A stretch of DNA of 64,000 nucleotides from Pseudomonadota bacterium (lineage in GTDB: Bacteria > Pseudomonadota > Gammaproteobacteria > Steroidobacterales > Steroidobacteraceae). Each line of letters begins with the position of its first letter. Positions within the stretch are counted from its first letter, which is position 1. The DNA lies in assembly GCA_016703895.1 (NCBI GenBank), contig JADJBE010000001.1, positions 559,501 to 623,500 of the forward strand, given 5' to 3'. A model generated the notes under the pieces. It saw nothing but the letters and a program-made list of their open reading frames with translations. It was not told where the DNA came from and did not search any database. Below, piece by piece: positions 8,767 to 16,775 of the stretch. The position numbers and the translations under genes were made by a program.

Positions 8767-11700
8767 TCAATACGCTTCTTGGGCACCCACTGCATCCGCC
8801 CGCGCAGCCCGCAGCCGCTCAATCGCCGGTGCGCCGAACCGCTCCAGCAATGTCGGTGTCACCACCGCATCGAGCAGTGTGGCGGTCAACAGACCCCCAA
8901 AGATCGTCACCGCCACAGGGTGCAGGATCTCCTTGCCCGGCTGGTCGCCGCCGATCATCAGCGGCACGAGTGCGATGCCAGCTGAGACAGCCGTCATCAG
9001 CACCGGCGTCATCCGTTCGAGGCAGGCGCGGCGAATGGTTGCACGGTCGAACGGCAGCCCATCGCGCAACACGAGATTGAGCGTATGACTGATCTTCAAG
9101 ATGCCGTTACGAGCCGTGATGCCCGTCAAGGTGATAAAGCCGACCATGGCGGCAATGGAAAGATCCAGCCCGGTGAGCCACAGCGCAATGACCGACCCCA
9201 CCAACGCAAGCGGCACGTTGCCCATGACAATGAGAGCGAGTGCGGCAGACCGATAGCGCGTGTAGAGCACTAGAAAGATAAGCGTCAGCGACACTAGCGA
9301 CAGCCCGGCGATGCGCTGTGCAGCCTCTTGCTGGGCGCGGAACTGCCCCTCGATCCGCAGTCCATAGCCAGTCGGTAGTGGTAAGGCCGCGAGCCGGCGC
9401 TCCATCTCGGCCACGACTCGGTCTGCACCGGCGCCTTCGATGTTGCCCGAGATGACAATACGACGGCGACCGTCTTCGCGCTGGATGGTGTTGGGCCCAT
9501 CCGCTTCCGCCACGCTCGCCAGATTGCCGAGCGGCACCGAGCCACGCGGCGTATCAACAGGAATATCGCGCAACCCGGCGAGCGACCGCGTTTCCTCGGG
9601 CAGGCGGATCGTCACTGCGTAGCGACGCAGTCCGTCGATCACCTCAGCGACTTGTTCGCCGCCCGATAACAGATCAACGCGCTCGGCAACTCGCGCCGGC
9701 GTGATGCCATAGAACCGCGCGGCGTCCTCATCGACACGGACGTGAATCTCCGGCGCGCGCACCTGCCGTTCGACCCGCAGATCCACCAGACCCGGCGTCC
9801 CGGCTAACAATTGTTCCGCCTGGGCAGCGAGCGATCGCAGGTTGTCGAGATCGACGCCGGAGATCTTCACGACCAACTGCGCTTGCACGCCCGACAGCAG
9901 ATGGTCTAAACGGTGACTGATCGGCTGACCAAAAGACACCGAACCGGGCAATGGCGCCAGGCGACCGCGAATGTCCGCCAACACAACGTCTCGTTCACGC
10001 GCGGCCATCTTGAGGTTGACGTCGATCTCGTTCATATGGACGCCTTCGGCATGCTCATCCAGTTCCGCCCGTCCGGTGCGGCGACTGACCGAGACGACTT
10101 CCGGCACCTGACTGATAAGCTGCTCGGCAACGGCACCCAAGCGTTCGGAGTCTGCCATCGCAATGCCCGGGGTAAACGCGAGCGACAATACCAATGTACC
10201 TTCGTTGAACGCCGGCAGAAAAGCTCTTCGGCAGCCGCCACGCGCTCGAGCGCCGCCAAGGTCACGGCGACCATGGCAACAGTCAACACCAGCGTGCGCC
10301 GCGGCAACGCAACGTCCAGAATGCTCGAATACCAGGCTTGCAGCCAACGCACGGCCGCGCTGTCCGGCTCGTCGAGCCGTTTCAAGGACGGCAGCAGGTA
10401 GTAGCACAGCACGGGCGTCAGGGTGACTGAGACGACCAGACTCGCGAGTATCGAGACGACGTAGGCGAGACCCAGCGGCACGAACAACTGCCCTTCGATG
10501 CAACTCAGTGCGAACAGCGGCACGAACACCAGTACGATGATGATCGTGGCGTAGAAGATGCCCGACCGGACTTCCTGGCTCGCCTCGGCGACCAGGCTCA
10601 ACATAGGCTGCGGATTGCCGCGCGCACGGTTCTCACGCATGCGGCGGAAAATATTCTCGACACCGACCACCGCGTCATCCACCAACTCACCGATAGCGAT
10701 CGCGACACCGCCCAGCGTCATGGTGTTGATCGACAGGTCGAACAACCGGAAGACAATGGCTGTTACCAGCACCGACATCGGGATCGCGAGCAGCGAGATG
10801 AGCGTCGTGCGAGTGTTCATCAAGAACAGAAACAGCACCACGCCGACGATCAGCAGTGCCTCGACGAGCACGCGGTTGACGTTGCTGATTGAGTTCTCGA
10901 TGAACGTTGCCTGGCGAAACTGGACCTGCAGCGTAGCCACATCGGCCGGCAACGTGGCGCGCGCAGCCTCCAACGACGACTCGATCGCACGGGTCAAACG
11001 CACCGTATCGACACCCGGTTGCTTCTGCACGCCGAGCACCACCGCAGGTTTTCCGTCGAAGCCCGCGCTGCCGCGCCGCGGCCGTGCTGCGTAGCCCACG
11101 TCGGCAACCGACTGCAGCAGGATGGGCGCGCCGTCGCGGGTCGCGACGACGAGACCCGCCAACGCGGCCGGATCGCGCTCGCGGCCCAAGGTGCGAATGA
11201 CAAACTCCTGGGCGCGCTCATCGAGAAAGCCACCGCCGGCATTGGACGAAAAGCCGCGCACGGCCGCCTCGATCTCCTCGAGCGACACGTTCAACTGCCG
11301 CATCCGGGCGGCATCCGGCGCCACCCGATACTCGCGTACCAGCCCACCGATCGGGATCACCTGCGCAACGCCGGGTATCGCTAACAACCGTGGTCGCAGA
11401 TCGAACTCGGCCACTTCACGCAGCGTCATCGGGTCGGCGCGCTCACCAGCCACAGCGATCAGCATGATCTCGCCCATGATCGAGGTGATCGGGCCAATCG
11501 ACGGCCGGATCTCCTCTGGCAACTGACTCGTCGCGGCACTCAACCGTTCAGCCACCTGTTGGCGTGCACGGTAGATCTCAGCGCCCCACTCGAACTCCAC
11601 GTAGATGAATGACAGGCCCAGACTGGAGGTCGAGCGGACCCGCACGACACCTGGCAAGCCCTGCATCGCCGTTTCGATCGGCAGCGTGACGAGCTGCTCG

Positions 11701-11882
11701 ACTTCCTCCGGCGCGAGGCCATGCGATTCGGTCTGAATCGTCACGGTCGGGCGATTGAGATCCGGCAAGACGTCGATCGGCAGCCGGGGTACTGTCCAAA
11801 GTCCCACGAGAATGAGCAGCACGGCTGCCGCGAGCACGAACACGCGGTAGCGCAGGCTGGCTGTGACGATCTGGTTGAACAT
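8767..11882 (-). CDS. CzcA/CusA-family heavy-metal RND efflux pump (one frameshift)
   Basis: The inner-membrane proton-driven pump of a tripartite metal exporter. Residues 1-554 lie in one frame (PRLPIDVLPDLNRPTVTIQT, then NTMTLGGVAIAIGELVDDAV and GVENIFRRM with Asp402, Asp403 and Glu409 in TM4). The rest, from FLPAFNEGTLVLSLAFTPG, is in another frame. The break is at the AAAA run 10219-10222 (TTTT in the coding strand); adding one T restores a continuous protein of about 1038 residues, the normal length. TM4 has only the two conserved acidic positions of CusA rather than the three of CzcA, plus an extra Asp, so specificity is uncertain. Either an assembly indel or a recent mutation. Confidence 0.9.
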
Positions 11883-11892
11883 GGTCGTGCGC

Positions 11893-13638
11893 TCAGCGGA
11901 TCTGGCTGAGCAACGCCGCGCCGCTCGTCACGATACGCACGTCGCTCGCCAGGCCATCGAGCACGGCGACGCGATCCGCACTGATCGGCCGGACGCGCAC
12001 TGTGCGTGGCATAAAGCGCTCGGCGGAGACCTTCTCGAACACGACTCGGTCGCCCTGCGCCGTCCGGACTAACGACTCAAGTGGCAACGAGACGCCCTCG
12101 CGTTGCTCCGCGAGTTCCAGGAAGACGACCACGGGCGTGCCGACATTGATCCCTGCTGCGATCTCGGCAAGATTCAAGCGGACCGGAATCGCGCCGCCCT
12201 GTAGTTGCATGCCAACACCCACCACGCGCGCGGCGACGGTCTTGCCAGTGGGTAGCGCGACCGTCGCGCTCACGATATCTGCACTAACCAAAGACTGAAA
12301 TGCCAGCGCCTCGATCGACAGACGCGCCGGATCTATAATCGTCAATAAGGTCTCGCCGGGCGAGGCAACCACACCAGGCGAGGTGGCAATCGAGGCGACA
12401 ACCCCGTCGAGTGGCGCGGCAATGACTTCGCCACCGCGCGCCGTGCCCGTGAGCGCGGCGCGTTGTGCCACGAGACTACGCACGTTGGCGCGAGCAGCGT
12501 CGACTTCGGCACGCGAGACGATTCCTGGCAAACCTTCCAAGCGCGCAAGCTCGACGCGTGCCTGTGCCAGTTCAGCCGTGACGCGCGCCGCATCCGCGGC
12601 TGTGGCCGCGCGCTCGCCACCAGAACCACTGGGTGTTAGTCGCAGTAGTGGCTGGCCACGTTTGACGCGCGCGCCGAGTACCGGCCACGCGTCGCCGATA
12701 CCGGCGACACGGCCACCCTGGAGCGTCTGCAACGAGGCACTGGCGCGCGGATCACCGACGATCTCACCGGCGAGACGCATGGCAACTGACGTGGCGCCGT
12801 TGCTCGCGCGCTGCGTGCGCAGCGCCAGAATCCGCTGCGTTGCTTTTGGCACGAACAGGCTGCCGTCCGCGAGACGCGCCGGCCGGCTGGAATCACCCAC
12901 CGCGACCGCCGGTGCGGCCTCCTCGGCGTGATCATGTCCCTCGTGCGCAGCGCTGGGGGGTGCGACCAGCGCCGCAAGACTGGCCGCCACGCCAGCTAAC
13001 AACATACTGCTCACTCGGCCGCTGATGCTGGCTGCATAACCATCAGTGCCGCGAGCCGCTCGCGCGCGGACCGCGCGCCACGCTAGCCAAACAAGCAGCG
13101 CCCCACCCAGCAACGCAACAATCAATAGCCAGGGAACTGACGCCATCGAGCCGTCGCCAGAGTCATCGGCCGTGGGTATCTCGAGCGTACCGCCCAGAAG
13201 ATCCTCCCCCGCCGGTGCACTGACAATCAGCGTCAGCGCAACCACAGCACCCGCGGCTACCGGCTCGATGTCGATGCGGTACTGACCGGGTGATTCCTCC
13301 ACTGACGCCGCCGCCTCGCGCTCGTCGACGCTCAGTGTCAGGGTCGCACCGACCACAGGCTCATTGGTATCGAAGCGATCCAGATAGATATCCAGATGGT
13401 CGCCGTGCGATTGAATCAGGGCTTCGTAGAGCTCCGAAGTGAGCTCCGCAACGGCGCGCGTGCTATTGCCGGGCGGCAGCACTGCCGTGGCTGGCTCTTC
13501 TTCATGGTCATGACCTTCATGGGCAGCGGCAATGCCACCAACCACTAGCAACGCAGCGCTCATTGCAAGCACAGCGAACCAGCGGCGCAACACCGGCTGG
13601 GAAGACAATCGAAACGAATGATGGACTAAGTCTGACAT
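11893..13638 (-). CDS. RND periplasmic adaptor (CzcB/CusB-like) with an extra N-terminal membrane module
   Basis: 581 residues, much longer than usual adaptors (about 350-420). Residues 16-39 form a first signal-like segment ending in HEGHDHEEE (40-48). A beta-rich domain (about 55-160), a membrane helix (168-187, WLLIVALLGGALLVWLAW) and a second signal-like helix (209-230) follow, then HEGHDHAEE (232-240). The true adaptor fills 245-581: barrel-sandwich pieces (LQGGRVAGIGDAWPVLGARV, APLDGVVASIATSPGVVASP), an alpha-helical hairpin and a beta-barrel. It looks like a fusion of an exported metal-binding protein with a complete adaptor that kept its own signal peptide. The ATG has GAGG 5 bases upstream. 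It lies 10 bases before the pump gene. Confidence 0.9.
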   Translation of the reverse strand: MSDLVHHSFRLSSQPVLRRWFAVLAMSAALLVVGGIAAAHEGHDHEEEPATAVLPPGNSTRAVAELTSELYEALIQSHGDHLDIYLDRFDTNEPVVGATLTLSVDEREAAASVEESPGQYRIDIEPVAAGAVVALTLIVSAPAGEDLLGGTLEIPTADDSGDGSMASVPWLLIVALLGGALLVWLAWRAVRARAARGTDGYAASISGRVSSMLLAGVAASLAALVAPPSAAHEGHDHAEEAAPAVAVGDSSRPARLADGSLFVPKATQRILALRTQRASNGATSVAMRLAGEIVGDPRASASLQTLQGGRVAGIGDAWPVLGARVKRGQPLLRLTPSGSGGERAATAADAARVTAELAQARVELARLEGLPGIVSRAEVDAARANVRSLVAQRAALTGTARGGEVIAAPLDGVVASIATSPGVVASPGETLLTIIDPARLSIEALAFQSLVSADIVSATVALPTGKTVAARVVGVGMQLQGGAIPVRLNLAEIAAGINVGTPVVVFLELAEQREGVSLPLESLVRTAQGDRVVFEKVSAERFMPRTVRVRPISADRVAVLDGLASDVRIVTSGAALLSQIR

Positions 13639-13665
13639 GACGACCTCGCACGCGACGGCTCAACG

Positions 13666-13687
13666 CTGCGTTTGCATGCAAACGCAG
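13666..13687. repeat. Perfect 22-bp palindrome ahead of the efflux adaptor gene
   Basis: Half-site CTGCGTTTGCA is followed immediately by its exact reverse complement, with no spacer. It lies 28 bases upstream of the adaptor start and 20 bases after the stop of the preceding gene. It may be a binding site for a dimeric (metal-responsive) regulator, making an internal promoter, or a hairpin in the operon mRNA. Confidence 0.7.
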
Positions 13688-13707
13688 GACGGACGGCGTA
13701 CGGGTCG

Positions 13708-14214
13708 TTAAATCAGCAGGCGGGACGAATAGCCGGGCAGTGCGCCCGATATGCGGGGTCTAGGGTCGGCAGAAAGCGTGCCGGTGACACGCAGGCGATG
13801 CTGCTCGGTCACCCCGGGCACCGCCCCGGCAATCGACCAGTCGAGCGGCAAATAGCCAAGCAGTTCCAGCGCAGGCCAGAAATCGAGTGGCGTGGCCCAC
13901 TGCGACGAGGCATCGGCCGCAGCGGCGACCATCAAACCAGGGCTTGATTCAGCGGGCACACTGTCGCAATGGTTGGCAGCGTCGTTGGATGCGACGAGCG
14001 GCGTCTCGAGGTGGCTGGGATGCTGCTCGACCATGGCACCCGACGCGCCAGCGTGGTCACAAGGCACCGCGGCATTCTCGACATGCGCCGCCACACCTTC
14101 ATGTAGACACCAATCGAGCGTGCGGGCGTGGCCTTGCGCAGCCATAGCCGACAGTGCTAGCAACAGGCAGAGCTGTGGGTGCCGCAACAGGCTATGACGG
14201 ATTCGAGCTAGCAT
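13708..14214 (-). CDS. Small exported Cys/His-containing protein, first gene of the metal efflux operon
   Basis: 168 residues. N-terminal signal peptide (LCLLLALSAMAAQGHA, cleavage about residue 30), then TLDWCLHEGVAAHVENA and VPCDHAGASG, and a further Cys at NHCDSVP. Proteins of this style commonly open Cus/Czc-type efflux operons and have no agreed function. The few Cys and His residues could bind metal. It is 69 bases ahead of the adaptor gene on the same strand and presumably cotranscribed, though the 22-bp palindrome sits in that gap. Coding status rests on the signal peptide and operon position. Confidence 0.72.
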   Translation of the reverse strand: MLARIRHSLLRHPQLCLLLALSAMAAQGHARTLDWCLHEGVAAHVENAAVPCDHAGASGAMVEQHPSHLETPLVASNDAANHCDSVPAESSPGLMVAAAADASSQWATPLDFWPALELLGYLPLDWSIAGAVPGVTEQHRLRVTGTLSADPRPRISGALPGYSSRLLI

Positions 14215-14511
14215 TCGCGCAGATCCTAGAGGACTTCGAGCCTCAAGTCATCCCGGCGTCGCCAGCTTGCGATCCGCGGCGCGAAAAATGCCGGCGGCAG
14301 GACTACGGCTGCCTTGCGGCGGCGCGGCGTTGCTGGCTGGCACCCGTCGTGGCGGGCCGACGCGCGAGCGACGCTCAGCGGCGACAAGACACCGCGGATT
14401 CACATAACTACGTCTTGAGATCGCGACGCTAGTGTTCACAGTTCTCGAATTCGAAAATGTGCGTTCGCCGACACTTGCACCGACCTTGGCAATGCGCCTA
14501 AAGTCTTTCCC
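14215..14511. other. Non-coding gap between the efflux operon and the riboswitch
   Basis: About 300 bases with no supported gene. It must contain the start of the minus-strand efflux operon and the plus-strand promoter of the riboswitch transcript. A 10-bp palindrome TCGAATTCGA lies near 14445-14455. I found no convincing -35/-10 pair; short open frames here have no signal peptide, ribosome site or recognisable motif. Confidence 0.5.
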
Positions 14512-14604
14512 AACCAGGGCATACCCGTCGAAAGGCGGGGACGCAAAGCCACCGGTCTACCAGCGCGCAAAACGCGTGCTCAGGATAGCGGGGCTGCCGG
14601 ACCA
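14512..14604 (+). promoter_or_regulatory. Cyclic di-GMP-I (GEMM-I) riboswitch
   Basis: The diagnostic conserved blocks appear in order: CAGGGCATACC (14515-14525), a GAAA tetraloop closed by CCCGTC/GGCGGG, the GGGACGCAAAGCC block, ACCGG with a CTACC arm, a 7-bp P3 hairpin with an A-rich loop, then CAGGATAGCGGGGCTGCCGG (14581-14600). The ligand-contacting G equivalent to G20 of the V. cholerae Vc2 aptamer is G at 14518, favouring c-di-GMP over cyclic GMP-AMP. A short hairpin CGGACC-AAA-GGTCCG directly follows, overlaps the aptamer end and may be the expression platform; it has no U-tract. The lipoprotein start lies about 100 bases downstream. Confidence 0.94.
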
Positions 14605-14706
14605 AAGGTCCGTGATTCGTTGGCCACGCACTAGTTGTTAGCGCAGCCACACGATTGCCGTCCGCTCGCGCGAGCGCGCTGCCCTGACCGACTGGAACGG
14701 GGCGAC

Positions 14707-15417
14707 ATGCGGCGAACAAATCGGCTATTGCGTACCAGTGCAGCGCTACTCGCGCCGCTCATCCTGACTACCGCCTGCGGGTGGGATGAAACCAAGTCGA
14801 GTATCGGCAATATCAGCGACAGCATCGCGATCCGCGAGAGCAGCAATGTCGCGACCATCACTAACAAGCCGCCGATCGTAGCTGGCACACCGTCTGGCTA
14901 CGCACCGGTCGACGAAGCCTACGATTTCGTCCCCGCCGCCAAAGATCCGGACGGCCACGCGGTCGAGTTCTCGATCAACAACAAACCGCGCTGGGCGTCA
15001 TTCGACAAACAAACCGGTCGACTCTCAGGCACGCCACGCAGCACTGACACCGGCTTGTACAAGGATATCATCGTCGCTGCCAGCGATGGTCGCAGCAGCA
15101 CCACGCTGGAGCCGTTCGCGATCGGTGTCGGCAAACAATTCGAAATTATGGGCGGAATCGGCCACGCGGAACTCAGTTGGGCGCCGCCAACCCAAAACAC
15201 TGACGGCTCGCCAGTCGCAGATCTCGCCGGCTACAAAATCTACTTTGGGAAGAATCCCAACACATTGACGAACACCGCGATGGTCACCAGTCCCTTGAAG
15301 ACCAGCTACCAAGTCACGGGGCTCGGCGCGGGTACTTGGTACTTTGCCGTCGCCACGCTAACCGACGCCGGCATCGAAAGCGAGCTGTCGGAAATTGGCT
15401 CGAAGTCGATCAGCTAG
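14707..15417 (+). CDS. Putative Ig-like/FN3 domain lipoprotein under riboswitch control
   Basis: 236 residues. A signal sequence with a lipobox (LAPLILTTAC, Cys near residue 24) predicts lipid anchoring. An Ig-like putative domain (about 60-150: DFVPAAKDPDGHAVEFSI, FDKQTGRLSGTP) is followed by a fibronectin type III domain (about 155-236: AELSWAPPTQNTDGSPV, LAGYKIYFG, VTGLGAGTWYFAVATLTDAG). Such domains occur in surface proteins binding polysaccharide or other surface partners. An in-frame start further upstream exists, but ATG 14707 begins the signal peptide. The c-di-GMP riboswitch lies in its leader, so its level should follow c-di-GMP. It ends 4 bases into the opposing ntrX gene. A matrix or adhesion role is inference. 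Confidence 0.85.
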   Translation: MRRTNRLLRTSAALLAPLILTTACGWDETKSSIGNISDSIAIRESSNVATITNKPPIVAGTPSGYAPVDEAYDFVPAAKDPDGHAVEFSINNKPRWASFDKQTGRLSGTPRSTDTGLYKDIIVAASDGRSSTTLEPFAIGVGKQFEIMGGIGHAELSWAPPTQNTDGSPVADLAGYKIYFGKNPNTLTNTAMVTSPLKTSYQVTGLGAGTWYFAVATLTDAGIESELSEIGSKSIS

Positions 15418-16775
15418 TCGTCTGAGATATTGCGGAAGTCGACGCCGAGCGAGCGTAGCTTCCGATAAAGATGGGTGCGCTCCATACCAACCCGCTTGGC
15501 GAGCTGACCGACCTTGCCATTGCAAAGTAACAACTGCTGCTGCAAGTACGCCCGCTCGAAATGCTCGCGCGCCTCGCGCAGCGGCAACGCCAACAGATCC
15601 TGTTTGACGAGCGGCTCATCCTGCGGTGTCTGCAAGGATAGTTCCCGCTCGATCTCCTCGAGCCGGATCTCCTCTTGGCCACCCTGCACCAGTAGGCGCT
15701 GCACGAGATTCTTCAGCTCGCGCACATTGTCAGGCCATGGGTAATTGCGCAGACGGTTCTGCGCCGCGATGCCGAAGCGCCTGAAAGTCAAACCATCAGC
15801 GTCGACTAGACGATCGACATAGTGGCGCAACAGCTCTGGCACATCCTCCGAATAGTCGCGCAACGGCGGGATGCGTACGATCAGGGTGTTGAGGTGTGAC
15901 AATAGATCGCGCCGGAAGGATTCGCCGATCACTTCAATGCCCGGCCGCGCTGCTGACAAAAAGCGCGCGCGCAGGGGCAGCCGCGTGCTACCCCCGACGC
16001 GACTGAAGTGACCGGTCTCGAGCATGCCGACCAGCAGTCGCTGCACGCTCGTCGGCAGGTCTTCCAGCTCGCTCAAGAAAAGCGTGCCATCGGCCGCCTG
16101 TTCGATCAGCCCCGGCGTGACTGAACCGTCGCGCTCGACACCAAATAGCAGAGTCTCGGCCGTGTCGTCCCGCAGCGTGCTCGCTATCATGGGCACGAAC
16201 GGTTGCGCGGCGCGCGGGCTGGCCTCGTGCAGATAACGGGCAAACGCCTCGCGGCCCGTGCCGGCCTCGCCGACCAGCAGCACTGGTGAATCGTTCGACG
16301 CAAGCTGGGTCAGTTCGGCACGTAGCTGTTGCATCAGCTTGCTACGCCCGATCGGGATGCTCGCCGACGATGCTAACAACTTGCCCGTGTGGCGACGGCG
16401 CTTGCCAGCGTCGAGTGCGCGCTCGACCGTACGCAGCAGCTTTTGCAGCGACAGCGGCTTCTCGACAAAATCGAACGCACCGAGGCGCGTCGCCTCGACG
16501 GCAGTATCGACAGTACCGTGACCGGACATCATCACGACCGGACAGGTGCCACCCGTACCGGTGGTAGACCATTCGCGCAACAGCGTGATGCCGTCGGTAT
16601 CGGGCATCCAGATGTCGAGCAGAACGAGATCGGGGTTCTGACGGGCACGCGACGCACGCGCCTGACTGGCGTCAGCGGCGACGTCGACTTGGTAACCTTC
16701 CTCGGAGAGAATCTCCTTGAGGAGTCCGCGGATATCAGCCTCGTCATCGACTACCAGAATATGCGCTGCCGTCAT
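15414..16775 (-). CDS. ntrX: NtrX-like response regulator with a degenerate AAA+ domain
   Basis: 453 residues: receiver domain (1-120) with phosphoacceptor Asp54 in LVLLDIWMPDTDG, a sigma-54-type AAA+ domain (about 140-370) and a Fis-type HTH at the C-terminus (KVGQLAKRVGMERTHLYRKL). The AAA+ domain is unusual. Walker A reads GEAGTGRE, with Arg175 in place of the catalytic Lys. The GAFTGA loop that contacts sigma-54 is replaced by DGSVTPG, and Walker B is LFLSELED instead of LFLDE. It probably does not act as a normal ATP-driven sigma-54 activator. ATG 16775 follows a GGAGGG site and overlaps the ntrY stop as ATGA. Confidence 0.93.
   Translation of the reverse strand: MTAAHILVVDDEADIRGLLKEILSEEGYQVDVAADASQARASRARQNPDLVLLDIWMPDTDGITLLREWSTTGTGGTCPVVMMSGHGTVDTAVEATRLGAFDFVEKPLSLQKLLRTVERALDAGKRRRHTGKLLASSASIPIGRSKLMQQLRAELTQLASNDSPVLLVGEAGTGREAFARYLHEASPRAAQPFVPMIASTLRDDTAETLLFGVERDGSVTPGLIEQAADGTLFLSELEDLPTSVQRLLVGMLETGHFSRVGGSTRLPLRARFLSAARPGIEVIGESFRRDLLSHLNTLIVRIPPLRDYSEDVPELLRHYVDRLVDADGLTFRRFGIAAQNRLRNYPWPDNVRELKNLVQRLLVQGGQEEIRLEEIERELSLQTPQDEPLVKQDLLALPLREAREHFERAYLQQQLLLCNGKVGQLAKRVGMERTHLYRKLRSLGVDFRNISDD

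Noticed and set aside
14432..14641. Open frame covering the riboswitch
   Set aside because: The sequence is explained by the GEMM-I aptamer; no ribosome site or protein similarity.
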